Part shown: positions 44,329-53,734 of the stretch, piece by piece | Layout: the number at the start of each line of letters is the position of its first letter | Position numbering within the stretch: the stretch's first letter is position 1 | Source: Hymenobacter swuensis DY53 | GTDB lineage: Bacteria; Bacteroidota; Bacteroidia; Cytophagales; Hymenobacteraceae | DNA: 64,000 nucleotides | Assembly (NCBI RefSeq): GCF_000576555.1 | Contig: NZ_CP007144.1 | Span: 235,299 to 299,298, forward strand | Direction: 5' to 3' | The notes under the pieces: generated by a model | Databases searched by the model: none | What the model saw: the letters and a program-made list of their open reading frames with translations, nothing else | Told to the model about the DNA's origin: nothing | Program-made: the position numbers and the translations under genes

Positions 44329-44722
44329 CGTACACCATCTTGGTCCTTGTGAGGACTGATGACATATTCACCTTATTTCTAAGCGTGGATGACCGGAAAA
44401 TGTCGCACACCTTCCACCTACCTGACCTGCTGCGTGAAATTCAGCAGGCACGGGCGCAGGCGCAACGGCAGCTAGGCTTTGCGGTGGCCCCGCGCCCAAA
44501 CGCTGCCGGCCGTGCTAGCCCGCCACTTGCGCGTGCTGCTCGGTGCCACTAAGCTGCCCGTGCCGAGGGGCCCGTGCCGCGCAGCACCAACGCCGACACG
44601 CAGCGGGCGCATTACTCACCCCAAAATAATTCCCAACCCCTTACTTGATACAAGCGCTACTGGTGGACCAAACTTATGAACAAGGCCCCTACCTTGGCGG
44701 CTCATATCCTTTCGTCAGCTTC
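44295..44722. other. Intergenic region before cobQ
   Basis: This region is about 430 bp. It contains the second Fic promoter at the left. A short frame with ATG 44401 (MSHTFHLPDLLREIQQARAQ) to 44552 has GC-rich codon use but no recognised product. No cobalamin riboswitch was seen here. Confidence 0.4.
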
Positions 44723-46195
44723 ATGCTTCGTTCCATCATGTTCGTCGGCACCGCGTCCGACGTGGGCAAGAGCGTTATCACGGCTGGCTTCTGCCGGATT
44801 TTCCGCCAGGATGGCTATCAGCCGGCTCCGTTCAAGGCCCAGAACATGTCGCTGAACAGCTACGCCACGCCCGAGGGGCTGGAAATCGGGCGGGCGCAGG
44901 CGGTACAGGCCGAGGCGGCGGGCATTGCCTGCCACGTCGATATGAACCCAGTGCTGCTCAAGCCCACCTCCGACCAGGCTTCGCAGGTGGTGCTCAACGG
45001 TCGGCCCATCGGCACCCAAACGGCCCACGAATATTTCCAGGTAAACGACCGTCATGCGCTGTTTGTCGCCGCCACCCAGGCCTACGACCGGCTGGCAGCC
45101 CGCTTTTCGCCCGTTGTGCTGGAAGGCGCCGGCAGCATTTCCGAGCTGAACCTGAAGCGGCGCGACATCACCAACCTGCGCATGGCCCAGCACGCCGGCG
45201 CCGCCACCTACCTGATTGCCGACATCGACAAGGGCGGCGTGTTCGGGAGCGTCTACGGCACGCTGGCGCTGCTGGACCCCGCCGAAAAAGCCTGCATCAA
45301 AGGCATTCTCATCAACAAGTTCCGGGGCGACGCGCGGCTGTTTGCCGACGGCCGTCAGCAGCTCGAAGACCTGACCGGCGTGCCAGTGGTGGGCGTGCTG
45401 CCCTACTTCCGCGACATTTTTGTGGAGGAAGAGGACTCGGTGGTGCTGGCTTACAAGCAGCGGCGCGCCGGGCCGGACCGCCGGGTGCGCGTGGCCGTGG
45501 TGCTGCTGGGGCGCATGTCCAACTTCACCGATTTCGACGCGCTGAACCACGACGCCCGCACCGACGTGTTTTTCACCCACGACGCCGCCGAAATCAGCGC
45601 GGCCGACATCATCATCCTGCCCGGCAGCAAAAACACCATCGACGACCTGCTGGCGCTGACCCGCAGCGGGCTGGCCGCCGCCATTGTGGCGGCGCACCGG
45701 GCCGGCAAAACCGTGGTGGGCATTTGCGGGGGCTACCAGATGCTGGGCCGCTCGGTGGAAGACCCCACCGGGGTGGAAAGCCCGGTGCCGGCTGCCGCGG
45801 GCCTGGGGCTGCTGCCCGTGCGCACGGTGCTGCAAGGCGAAAAAACCACCCGCCAGCGCCAGTTCACCTTCCGGAACGGCCCCCAAGCTGCCTGCCGGGG
45901 CTACGAGATTCACATGGGCCAGACCACCCCCGACGGCCCGCCGCAGCCCGTGGCCACCCTCGACGACGGCACGCCCGACGGCTACTTTGCCGGTCCGCGC
46001 TGCTGGGGCACCTACCTGCACGGCATCCTCGACAACCCCACGGTAATCGACGCGCTGCTGGCCCCGTTCACCCAGCAGGAAAGCAGCGCGCCCGTTGATT
46101 TCGCGGCCTTCAAAAACGAGCAGTACGACCGCCTGGCCGCTCTCATCCGCGCCAACGTGAACATGGAGCAAATCTACGCGGCCCTGCGCAGCTAA
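44723..46195 (+). CDS. cobQ: Cobyric acid synthase
   Basis: The protein has 490 aa from ATG 44723 (ATG 44738 is also possible). It begins MFVGTASDVGKSVITAGF, a P-loop-like amidoligase start, then FKAQNMSLNSYAT, and ends with a class-I glutamine amidotransferase domain: GICGGYQMLG holds the nucleophile Cys and LHGILD the histidine. It amidates four carboxylates of adenosylcobyrinate a,c-diamide, cytoplasmic. First of a same-strand run cobQ, cobD, cbiB. Confidence 0.92.
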   Translation: MLRSIMFVGTASDVGKSVITAGFCRIFRQDGYQPAPFKAQNMSLNSYATPEGLEIGRAQAVQAEAAGIACHVDMNPVLLKPTSDQASQVVLNGRPIGTQTAHEYFQVNDRHALFVAATQAYDRLAARFSPVVLEGAGSISELNLKRRDITNLRMAQHAGAATYLIADIDKGGVFGSVYGTLALLDPAEKACIKGILINKFRGDARLFADGRQQLEDLTGVPVVGVLPYFRDIFVEEEDSVVLAYKQRRAGPDRRVRVAVVLLGRMSNFTDFDALNHDARTDVFFTHDAAEISAADIIILPGSKNTIDDLLALTRSGLAAAIVAAHRAGKTVVGICGGYQMLGRSVEDPTGVESPVPAAAGLGLLPVRTVLQGEKTTRQRQFTFRNGPQAACRGYEIHMGQTTPDGPPQPVATLDDGTPDGYFAGPRCWGTYLHGILDNPTVIDALLAPFTQQESSAPVDFAAFKNEQYDRLAALIRANVNMEQIYAALRS

Positions 46196-46207
46196 TCTTT
46201 CCACATT

Positions 46208-47236
46208 ATGCTCCACGGACATGGCGACGACGGCTACCGGCACCCGCACCCCATCAAGGCCGATTTCAGCACCAACGTGTGGTACGGTGGCGAGCCGGCG
46301 GGCCTGCGCGACTACGTGTTCAGCCAGTGGGCCACCGTGAACCGCTACCCCGAGGTGCTGGCCGAGAGTCTGGCCGCCCGTATTGCCGCGCACCACGGCC
46401 TTAGCGCCAACCAGGTGCTGACCAGCAGCGGCACCACCGAAAGCATTTATCTGCTGGCCCAGGCCTGGGCCGGGCGCCGCACCACCATCGTCACGCCGGC
46501 TTTTGCCGAGTACGAGGACGCCACCCGCCTGCACGGCCACCAGCTCACCTTTCTGCCCTGGGAGCAGCTGATGGCCGGTGCGCCGCTGGCCGCGGAGCTG
46601 GTGTTTTTGTGCAACCCCAACAACCCTACCGGCAGCGTGCTGCAAGAGGGGGAAGTAGCGCAATTGCTGGCCTGCCACCCCCAAATGGTTTTTGTGCTCG
46701 ACGAGGCCTTCATCGAGTTTACGACCAGCATCACCACCGCGCTGCCGCTGCTGGGCCGGTTCGATAACCTGGTGATTATGCGCTCCATGACCAAGGCCTA
46801 CGCCATTCCGGGGCTGCGGCTGGGCTACGTGGTGGCTTCGGAAAAGCTGGTGGCCCACCTCACGGCCGCCAAAGCACCCTGGACGGTCAACGCCCTGGCT
46901 GCCGCCGCCGGGCACTTCCTGTTCGAGCACTTCGAGGCCGTGCAGCCGCCCGTCGCCCAGCTGCTTGCCGACCGCGCCAGCTTCGCGGCTCAGCTAGCCG
47001 AAAACAAGGCCCTCGAAATCCACCCCAGCCACACCCACTACTTTGTGGGCCAGTTGCGGCGCGGCACCGCCGCCGACTTGAAACGCTGGCTGCTGGCCCG
47101 CCACGGCCTGCTGATCCGGGATGCGGCCAATTTCCGGGACCTCACGCCCGCGCATTTCCGGCTAGGTACCCGCCCGCCCGCCGACAACCACCTCCTGCTC
47201 AACGCCCTGCGCGAATGGACCGATTCACCCGCCTAG
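46208..47236 (+). CDS. cobD: PLP-dependent aminotransferase, CobD/HisC-like (threonine-phosphate decarboxylase)
   Basis: The protein has 342 aa. It shows a fold-type-I PLP pattern: CNPNNPTGS, DEAFIEF and SMTKAYAIPGLRLGY (Schiff-base Lys). Between cobQ and cbiB it most likely makes (R)-1-amino-2-propanol phosphate from L-threonine phosphate, the side chain attached to the corrin ring. HisC is the alternative by sequence. Its end overlaps cbiB by 22 bp. Confidence 0.8.
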   Translation: MLHGHGDDGYRHPHPIKADFSTNVWYGGEPAGLRDYVFSQWATVNRYPEVLAESLAARIAAHHGLSANQVLTSSGTTESIYLLAQAWAGRRTTIVTPAFAEYEDATRLHGHQLTFLPWEQLMAGAPLAAELVFLCNPNNPTGSVLQEGEVAQLLACHPQMVFVLDEAFIEFTTSITTALPLLGRFDNLVIMRSMTKAYAIPGLRLGYVVASEKLVAHLTAAKAPWTVNALAAAAGHFLFEHFEAVQPPVAQLLADRASFAAQLAENKALEIHPSHTHYFVGQLRRGTAADLKRWLLARHGLLIRDAANFRDLTPAHFRLGTRPPADNHLLLNALREWTDSPA

Positions 47237-48171
47237 CCGCGCCCCTGGCTTTGGGCTACACCCTCGATTTGCTGCTGGCCGACCCCGAAAGCTGGCCCCA
47301 CCCCGTGCGCACCTACGGCACCCTTATTGCTGTCGGCGAACAGCAGCTCAACCACGGCACCTGGCGCCTAGCGAAAGGGGCACTGCTGGCAAGCACCTTA
47401 GTGGGCGGCACCTTCGCCGGCTTCACGCTACTGGACAAGGCCGGGCGGCGCCTGCCTCCCTCTATTCCCTTGGCGCTAAACAGCTTGTGGGTGTTCTACG
47501 GGCTGGCCAATACGGGCCTAGTGCGCGAAGGCCGGGCCGTGTTCGAGGTGCTGGAACGGGACGGGCTGGCAGCGGGCCGCCGCCAGCTGGCCCGCATCGT
47601 GGGGCGCGAAACCGCCCGGTTCGACCACCAGCAAATCCGCACGGCCGTGCTGGAGAGCCTGGCGGAAAACCTGAGCGACGGGGTGGTGGCGCCCCTGCTC
47701 TACTACGCGCTGGCGGGCGTGCCGGGTTTAATGGCCTACAAAATGGTGAACACCCTCGATTCGATGGTGGGCTACCGCAGCCCGCGCTACGAGCAGTTCG
47801 GCAAGTTTGCCGCCCGCCTCGACGACGTGGCGAATCTGGTACCGGCCCGGCTCACGGCCGGTTTGCTGGCGCTGCTGGGCGGCAGTGGGCGGGGGTTTCG
47901 CTTCATTTTCCGGTACGGCCACCAACACAAAAGCCCCAACGCCGGCTACCCGGAGGCCGCCCTGGCGGGCGTGCTCGACTGCCGCTTCGGCGGGCCCAAC
48001 TACTACCACGGCCAGCTCGTACCTAAACCCTACATCGGCCACAACCCGCGCCCGTTGGCGCACCAGGAAATCAACCGGGTGGCTCGGCTCAACCACGCCG
48101 TGTGCGCCGTAGTGGTGGCCGGCATTGTGGGGCTACTGTGGCGGCAGCACCGGCGCCGACGCCTCCAATAA
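47215..48171 (+). CDS. cbiB: Adenosylcobinamide-phosphate synthase
   Basis: The protein has 318 aa and is an integral-membrane protein. DLLLADPESWPHPVR is the conserved early motif; YYALAGVPGLMAYKMVNTLD, YRSPRYEQFGKFAARLDDV and ARLTAGLL are typical family blocks. It attaches the aminopropanol moiety to cobyric acid. Its 3' end overlaps the convergent cobB by 39 bp. Confidence 0.88.
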   Translation: MDRFTRLAAPLALGYTLDLLLADPESWPHPVRTYGTLIAVGEQQLNHGTWRLAKGALLASTLVGGTFAGFTLLDKAGRRLPPSIPLALNSLWVFYGLANTGLVREGRAVFEVLERDGLAAGRRQLARIVGRETARFDHQQIRTAVLESLAENLSDGVVAPLLYYALAGVPGLMAYKMVNTLDSMVGYRSPRYEQFGKFAARLDDVANLVPARLTAGLLALLGGSGRGFRFIFRYGHQHKSPNAGYPEAALAGVLDCRFGGPNYYHGQLVPKPYIGHNPRPLAHQEINRVARLNHAVCAVVVAGIVGLLWRQHRRRRLQ

Positions 48172-49488
48172 GCGCGCAATAAAGCCGGCATCTTCGCCCC
48201 AGTACAGGTGCAGGTAGGAGGCCCACACGTTGCCCTGGCGGTACAGTTGCCCCAAAACGGGCCCGCCCTTGGCGTTGGTGACCTCCACGGCTTCTGGGGT
48301 CAGGCCGTGGTCGAGCAGGCGCGAATAGTGGAACTCGTGGCCTTTGACTGTTAGCCCGTCCCAGTGCACCACGCGGTAGCCGAGGGTCAGCTTGGCGTCC
48401 TGCATGGTGGTGGAGCACGGCAGCACGCCCGCCATGGCAAACGGCTGGCCCGGCGCATCCAGGAGGTGCTGGCCCAGGTACATCAGCCCCCCGCACTCGG
48501 CGTAGGTTGCCCCGCCTTGCCGGCAGTACGCGGCAATGCTGGTCCGCATGGTTTCGTTGGCGCTCAGGGCTTCGGCAAACAGCTCCGGATACCCGCCGGG
48601 CAAGTACAGAAAATCGGTGCCCAGCGGCAGCGCGGCATCGGTCAGGGGGCTGAAGTACCGAACCTCGCCAAACCGGGACAACGCCTGCAAATTCTGATGA
48701 TAAGTGAACGTAAACGCCGCGTCGCGGGCCACGGCAATGCGGCGGCGGCCAGCCATTACCGGCGCGGCTGGCGGCGGCACGGTGGTTGGCACGGCGGTGC
48801 GCGTGAGCTCCAGCAGCCGGTCCACGTCCACGGTGTGGGGCAGGGCGTCGGCCAGGGCTTCCACCACGGTTTCGTATTGCAGCTCGGCGTCGATGGAGAG
48901 GCCCAGGTGGCGCGACGGGATGGTAAAGGCCGGATTATTGGGCAGGTAGCCCAAGGCTTCCACCCCCACGTCGGCGCAGGCTTCGCGCAGAAACTCGTAG
49001 TGCGAGGCCGTATTGACAAAGTTGAAAATAGCCCCCACCAGCCGGATACCGGGGTGAAACGTCTTGAACCCGAACAGCAGCGGGGCCACCGAGTACGCCA
49101 TGGCTTTGGCATTGACCACCAGAATCACCGGAATACCCAGCTGCTCGGCCACGTCGGCGGCGCTACCCTGCATCCGCACGGCCCCATCGAAGAGGCCCAT
49201 CACGCCTTCCACCACGGCCACGTCGGCGGGGGCGGTGTAGCGGGCGTAGGTGCTGTGCAGGTGGGCCGGCGAGGCCATGAACACGTCGAGGTTGAGACTC
49301 GGGCGGCCGGCGGCCTGGGTGTGGTGGTGGGTGTCGAGGTAATCGGGGCCGCACTTGAAGGGCTGCACCACCAGCCCGCGCCGGGCCAGCACCCGCAGCA
49401 GCCCCAGCGTCAGGGTGGTCTTACCGTTGCCGCTGGCCGGGGCGGCGAGCAGGAATTGGGGCTTTTCGGAAACGGTAGGTAAAGCCAC
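48133..49488 (-). CDS. cobB: Cobyrinate a,c-diamide synthase
   Basis: The protein has 451 aa from GTG 49488 (VALPTVSEKPQ). No ATG precedes the P-loop-like LAAPASGNGKTTLTLGLL; the longer frame runs into the divergent neighbour and is rejected. FKCGPDYLDTHHH, GVMGLFDG and the C-terminal glutaminase-like YAECGGLMYLG (nucleophile Cys) and KGHEFHYS are visible. It amidates the a and c side chains of cobyrinate. Confidence 0.9.
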   Translation of the reverse strand: MALPTVSEKPQFLLAAPASGNGKTTLTLGLLRVLARRGLVVQPFKCGPDYLDTHHHTQAAGRPSLNLDVFMASPAHLHSTYARYTAPADVAVVEGVMGLFDGAVRMQGSAADVAEQLGIPVILVVNAKAMAYSVAPLLFGFKTFHPGIRLVGAIFNFVNTASHYEFLREACADVGVEALGYLPNNPAFTIPSRHLGLSIDAELQYETVVEALADALPHTVDVDRLLELTRTAVPTTVPPPAAPVMAGRRRIAVARDAAFTFTYHQNLQALSRFGEVRYFSPLTDAALPLGTDFLYLPGGYPELFAEALSANETMRTSIAAYCRQGGATYAECGGLMYLGQHLLDAPGQPFAMAGVLPCSTTMQDAKLTLGYRVVHWDGLTVKGHEFHYSRLLDHGLTPEAVEVTNAKGGPVLGQLYRQGNVWASYLHLYWGEDAGFIARLLEASAPVLPPQ

Positions 49489-49521
49489 AGACGGTATGTT
49501 TACGGTTGAAATCAGCGCAAG

Positions 49522-50055
49522 ATGGCCCTTTATCTTCTTTCCGGTGGCCCCGGAGCCGGCAAAAGCACCCTGCTCACCGCCCTCGGCCACGCCGGCTTTG
49601 CGGTGGCCGAGGAAGTGTCGCGCCAGCTTATCCAAGAGCAAGTGGCCCTGGGCAGCCGCCAGGTGCCATGGCTGGATCTGGCCGGCTTTGCCGAGCTGGC
49701 TTTGGCCCGCATGGTCACCCAGCACCGGCAGGCCACCCTGCGCGGCGGCGTCACGTTCTTCGACCGGGGCCTGCCCGACCTGATTGCCTACCTGGAAGTG
49801 GCAGGCCAATCGGTGCCGCCCGCCTACTACGCGGCGGTGGCGGCGCATCCGTATCGGCCGCTGGTTTTTCTGGCGCCGCCCTGGCCGGAAATCTACGTGA
49901 ACGATGCCGAGCGCTGGCAAACCTTCGACGAGGCCACGGCCATTTACCGGGCGCTGCACCTTGTCTACCAGCGGGTTGGCTATACCGTGGTGGAGCTACC
50001 CAGAACCAGCGTGGCCGCGCGGGTAAGCTTCGTCAGAACAGTAGCTGGCATTTAA
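49522..50055 (+). CDS. AAA_28-type ATP-binding protein (predicted kinase)
   Basis: The protein has 177 aa. P-loop GGPGAGKSTLLTAL at residue ~8 and FFDRGLPDLIAYL (Walker-B-like) fit the NadR/Ttd14-type ATPase family, AAA_28. Substrate unknown. It is divergent from cobB with 33 bp between, which suggests a shared regulatory region, and ends 40 bp before the promoter of the cobalamin riboswitch. Confidence 0.7.
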   Translation: MALYLLSGGPGAGKSTLLTALGHAGFAVAEEVSRQLIQEQVALGSRQVPWLDLAGFAELALARMVTQHRQATLRGGVTFFDRGLPDLIAYLEVAGQSVPPAYYAAVAAHPYRPLVFLAPPWPEIYVNDAERWQTFDEATAIYRALHLVYQRVGYTVVELPRTSVAARVSFVRTVAGI

Positions 50056-50091
50056 AATGGCGGAGTTTCAAGTGGGACTAGGATTTTGCCC

Positions 50092-50099
50092 TACCTTTG
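50092..50099 (+). promoter_or_regulatory. Bacteroidota -7 promoter box
   Basis: TACCTTTG matches TAnnTTTG. It sits just upstream of the riboswitch, placing the transcription start near 50105. The -33 box is not clear. Confidence 0.45.
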
Positions 50100-50109
50100 G
50101 CGCAGCACT

Positions 50110-50290
50110 TGGTAGTCGTTTCCGCGGTGCGGGACGGCTTTAAAAGGGAATCCGGTGAGAATCCGGGACAGTCTCCGCTGCTGTAACCTCTATTGTAAAA
50201 CCGGCCGATAACGTGGCGCCACTGTTCCGCAAGGAATGGGAAGGCCATCGGCCCGGGGAGGGAGTCAGAAGACCTGCCGCTTGCTCCATA
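50110..50290 (+). promoter_or_regulatory. Cobalamin (AdoCbl) riboswitch
   Basis: The conserved elements are present in order: GGGAATCCGGTGAGAATCCG with the downstream ACAGTCTCCGCTGCTGTAA, then GCCACTG, TGGGAAGGC, and the AGTCAGAAGACCTGCC end. The 3' end lies about 35 bp before the btuF start. It would repress the uptake and late synthesis genes downstream when cobalamin is plentiful. Confidence 0.9.
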
Positions 50291-50325
50291 CAGTCACAGC
50301 TTTCGGCAGAAAGGCTCGTCGTACC

Positions 50326-51543
50326 ATGTCCAGACCCCCGTTTCCCTCCGGCCGCGCCGGAGGCGTACCCGCTTATTTAGTTGCCCGTTGCGGCCTGTTG
50401 CTGCTGGGCCTGCTGGGGCTCACCGCGCCGGCCGCCTTCAGCCAGCCGAGTAGCCCCCCGAAGGCCCGCCCCACCGTGGCAGCTCCGGCCAAAGGCCGCA
50501 CCACCGTCACCTACGCCAAAGGCTTCACCATTGCCTACACCGGCCGGTGCAAGGTCATCACCATTCTGAGCCCGTTCGAGCAGAAAACCACGGCCACCCG
50601 CTACCTGCTGGTGCCCCGCGGCACGCCCCGCCCCGCCGGCTACCCCGATGCCCACGTTATTGCCATTCCCATCCGCAGCTTGGTGGGCCTCTCGTCGATG
50701 CACGTAGCGCTGGCCAGCTTTCTGGGGGCCGAAGACGTGGTAGTGGGCCTCGGCAATCTCCAATACGCCTCAGCCCCCAAGGTGCGGCAGCGCATTGCCG
50801 AAGGTAAAATCTACGCGGTGGGCCAGGGCAAGGAACTCAACAACGAGCAGCTGGTGGCCCGGCACCCCGACCTGGTAATGGCCACCGGCTGGCCCGGCGA
50901 AAACCTGACCCGCTTCCAGACGCTGGCCGCCGCCGGTGTGCCGGTGATGATCAACTCAGAATGGGTGGAAAGCACGCCGCTGGCCCGCGCCGAGTGGGTG
51001 AAAGTGCTGGCCGTGCTGCTCAACAAAGAAGATCTGGTCAACCAGAAGTTCGGGCAGGTGGCCCGCGAGTACCAGCGCCTGGCCGCCCTGGGCCAGAAGG
51101 CCAGCCCGCGCCCGCGCGTGGTGGTGGGTATGCCGTTCAAGGACGTGTGGCACGTGCCCGACGCCGACAGCTACATGGCCCAGTTTCTGCGCGACGCGGG
51201 CACCACCTACGCCTGGAACCAAAGCAAAGCGCCGCAGGGCAGCCTCGCCCTGTCGTTTGAAACCGTGGCCCCAGTGGCCCTCACCGCCGACTACTGGCTG
51301 CACCTGAGCTCCACCGCCACCAAGGCCGAGGTGCTGACTCAAGATGCCCGCTACGCCGCCTTTGCCCCTTTCCAAAGCGGCCGCCTCTACAACAACAACC
51401 GCCGCACCAACGCCGAGGGCTCTAACGACTACTGGGAATCGGGAGCGGTGCGGCCCGACCTGGTGCTGGCCGACTTGCTCCGCATTCTGCACCCCGGCCT
51501 GCTGCCCGCCGGCGCGCTCCACTACTACCAGCAACTCAAGTGA
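50326..51543 (+). CDS. btuF: Cobalamin ABC transporter substrate-binding protein (BtuF-like)
   Basis: ATG 50326 follows the riboswitch and starts a signal peptide (GLLLLGLLGLTAPAAFSQ). The protein has 405 aa. It shows the Fe/B12-periplasmic-binding fold: an IRSLVGLSSMHVALASFLGA helix, PDLVMATGWP and VRPDLVLADLLRILHP. It would bind cobalamin in the periplasm and deliver it to the BtuCD complex. Its stop overlaps the next start (GTGA). Confidence 0.88.
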   Translation: MSRPPFPSGRAGGVPAYLVARCGLLLLGLLGLTAPAAFSQPSSPPKARPTVAAPAKGRTTVTYAKGFTIAYTGRCKVITILSPFEQKTTATRYLLVPRGTPRPAGYPDAHVIAIPIRSLVGLSSMHVALASFLGAEDVVVGLGNLQYASAPKVRQRIAEGKIYAVGQGKELNNEQLVARHPDLVMATGWPGENLTRFQTLAAAGVPVMINSEWVESTPLARAEWVKVLAVLLNKEDLVNQKFGQVAREYQRLAALGQKASPRPRVVVGMPFKDVWHVPDADSYMAQFLRDAGTTYAWNQSKAPQGSLALSFETVAPVALTADYWLHLSSTATKAEVLTQDARYAAFAPFQSGRLYNNNRRTNAEGSNDYWESGAVRPDLVLADLLRILHPGLLPAGALHYYQQLK

Positions 51544-52649
51544 GTTCCTCTTTGCTACGGGCAGCTCCGGCCGTCCACCCCGCCCGCCTGCCCGTTCCGG
51601 CAGCCGGGGCCGGGCGAAATATAACCTGGCTGCTGGTGCTGGCGCTACTGGTAGGGCTGGGCTTCGTGCTCGATATTGCCCTGGGCTCGGTGTCGATTCC
51701 GCTGCCGGCCGTGGTGCGTATCCTGCTTCGGCAGCCAATCGATACGCCGGCCTGGGAGTTTATTGTGCGCGAAATCCGCCTACCTAAAGCCCTGACGGCC
51801 CTGGCCGTGGGCAGCGGCTTGGCAGTAAGCGGCTTGCAGATGCAGACCCTGTTTCGGAACCCGCTGGCCGGGCCATCGGTGCTGGGCCTTACGGCCGGGG
51901 CCGGGCTGGGCGTGGCGGCCGTGATGCTGGCCAGCGGCAGCGCGGCGGGCAGCCTCGCCATCCGGGCCCTGGGCGTGGGCGGCAGCTGGGGGCTGGTGCT
52001 AGCTGCCACCACCGGCGCGGCCCTGGTGATGGGGTTGGTGCTGGCCCTGTCGGGGCGGGTGCGCGACAACGTGGTGCTGCTCATCGTGGGCATGATGATA
52101 GCCAGCGTGACGGGGGCCATTGTGAGCTTGTGGCAGTATTTCAGCGCCCCCGAGCAGATTCAGGAGTACCTGCTCTGGACTTTCGGCTCGTTGGGCGGGG
52201 TTACGGGCAGCCATTTGGCGGTGCTGGCCAGCGTGGTGACGGTGGGGCTGGTGCTGGCGTTTGCCTCGGCCAAATCGTTGAACGCGCTGCTGCTGGGTGA
52301 GAACTACGCCCGCAGCATGGGCCTGGTGGTGGGCCGCTCCCGCACGCTTATCATTCTGAGCACCAGCTTGCTGGCCGGGTCCATCACGGCGTTTTGCGGG
52401 CCGATTGGCTTCGTAGGTATTGCCGTGCCGCACCTCACCCGCGCCCTGCTGCGCACCGCCGACCACCGGCTGCTGCTGCCCGCCAGCTGCCTGGCCGGGG
52501 CCGCCCTCACCCTCGGCTGCGACTGTATTGCGCAGCTGCCCGGCAGCCAGGCCACCCTGCCCCTGAGCGTGGTGACCTCGCTGCTGGGGGCGCCGGTGGT
52601 GCTGTGGGTGGTGCTGCGCCGCCAGAACATCCGCTCCTCGTTTTCCTGA
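51540..52649 (+). CDS. btuC: Cobalamin/iron ABC transporter permease (BtuC/FecCD)
   Basis: The protein has 369 aa with about nine to ten transmembrane helices. The FecCD-family blocks are RLPKALTALAVGSGLAVSGL, NPLAGPSVLGLTAGAGLG and GFVGIAVPHLTRALL. Start GTG 51540 overlaps the btuF stop by 4 bp. It forms the inner-membrane channel with the downstream ATPase. Confidence 0.9.
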   Translation: MSSSLLRAAPAVHPARLPVPAAGAGRNITWLLVLALLVGLGFVLDIALGSVSIPLPAVVRILLRQPIDTPAWEFIVREIRLPKALTALAVGSGLAVSGLQMQTLFRNPLAGPSVLGLTAGAGLGVAAVMLASGSAAGSLAIRALGVGGSWGLVLAATTGAALVMGLVLALSGRVRDNVVLLIVGMMIASVTGAIVSLWQYFSAPEQIQEYLLWTFGSLGGVTGSHLAVLASVVTVGLVLAFASAKSLNALLLGENYARSMGLVVGRSRTLIILSTSLLAGSITAFCGPIGFVGIAVPHLTRALLRTADHRLLLPASCLAGAALTLGCDCIAQLPGSQATLPLSVVTSLLGAPVVLWVVLRRQNIRSSFS

Positions 52650-52654
52650 GTTTC

Positions 52655-53668
52655 ATGCCGACTTCCATCCCGCTGCTGACCGCCGAGGAATTGACGGTGG
52701 GCTATTTCAGCCGCCCGAAAACACCCCGCCCGGTGGCCGGTCCGCTGCGCCTGCGCCTGTGGCCCGGCGAGCTGGTGTGTTTGCTGGGTCCGAACGGGGC
52801 CGGCAAATCGACGCTGCTGCGCACGCTGGCCGGCTTGCAGCCGCCCCTGAGCGGCCGCCTCGACCTGGGCGGCGCGGCCCTCACCAGCCTGAGCGCCCCG
52901 GCCCGGGCCCGTCAGCTCAGCGTGGTGCTCACCGACCGGGTGGACAGCGGCAACCTCACCGGCCGGGAGTTGGTGCAGCTAGGCCGGCACCCGCACACCG
53001 GCTGGCTCGGCGGCCTTACCACCCACGACGACGCCCAGGTGCAGGCCGCCCTGGCCGCCACCGGCACCGAAGCCCTGGCCCACCGCCCGGTGGGCGAGCT
53101 GAGCGACGGCGAGCGGCAGAAAATTCTGCTGGCCCGCGCCCTAGCCCAGGATACGCCCCTGATTCTGCTCGACGAGCCCACCGCCCACCTCGATTTGCCC
53201 AACCGCGTGGCCCTCATGCGCCTGTTGCACCGCCTGGCCCGCCAAACCGGCAAAGCCATCCTGCTGTCCACCCACGAGCTGGACCTGGCCCTGCAAGCCG
53301 CCGATCGAGTATGGCTGCTGCCCGCCGACGGGGCGCTGCGCACCGGCACGCCCGAAGACCTGGTGCTGAGCGGGGCCTTTGCGGCGGCATTTGCGCGGGA
53401 GGGCCTGGCCTTCGACCCGGCCACCGGCACGTTTGCCCTGCACGCCCCCACCGGCCCCCTGGTGCAGCTGGTGGGCGACGGAGCTGCCGCCTTCTGGACC
53501 CGCCGGGCGCTGGAGCGTGAGGGGTTCGTGCCCACTGCTGCTCCGGCCGCGCTGCGCGTGACGGCCACCCCCGACTACTGGATCAGCCAGGCGGCCGGCA
53601 GCCCCGGGCAGCGGCACGACACCATTGCCGCCCTGCTCCGCGCTTTGCACCAGCCGGCAACCTCTTAG
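52655..53668 (+). CDS. btuD: ABC transporter ATP-binding protein (BtuD-like)
   Basis: From ATG 52655 the protein has 337 aa. Walker A is LLGPNGAGKSTLLRTL, the signature is LSDGERQKILLARAL, Walker B is LILLDEPTAHLD, and the H-loop is STHEL. It energises cobalamin transport through BtuC. The C-terminal ~90 residues extend past the normal ABC core. Confidence 0.9.
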   Translation: MPTSIPLLTAEELTVGYFSRPKTPRPVAGPLRLRLWPGELVCLLGPNGAGKSTLLRTLAGLQPPLSGRLDLGGAALTSLSAPARARQLSVVLTDRVDSGNLTGRELVQLGRHPHTGWLGGLTTHDDAQVQAALAATGTEALAHRPVGELSDGERQKILLARALAQDTPLILLDEPTAHLDLPNRVALMRLLHRLARQTGKAILLSTHELDLALQAADRVWLLPADGALRTGTPEDLVLSGAFAAAFAREGLAFDPATGTFALHAPTGPLVQLVGDGAAAFWTRRALEREGFVPTAAPAALRVTATPDYWISQAAGSPGQRHDTIAALLRALHQPATS

Positions 53669-53734
53669 TTCCAGCGCCTCCCCCCCCCCTGTTCTGCCAC
53701 TCCTTTTCGCCTCCCTTCACTGCTTGCTTTAGTT

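Noticed and set aside
44401..44552. Short frame before cobQ (MSHTFHLPDLL...)
   Set aside because: No family match, a weak C-terminus rich in Arg/Ala, and no conserved neighbour. It is only noted in the intergenic entry.
44702..46930. 742-codon minus-strand frame across cobQ and cobD
   Set aside because: It runs antisense to two genes with unmistakable motifs, and its own translation is repetitive in Gly, Val and His, as expected from a GC-rich shadow.
48364..49482. Plus-strand frame opposite cobB
   Set aside because: It lies inside cobB, which has conserved amidoligase and glutaminase blocks; the antisense translation has no recognisable domain.
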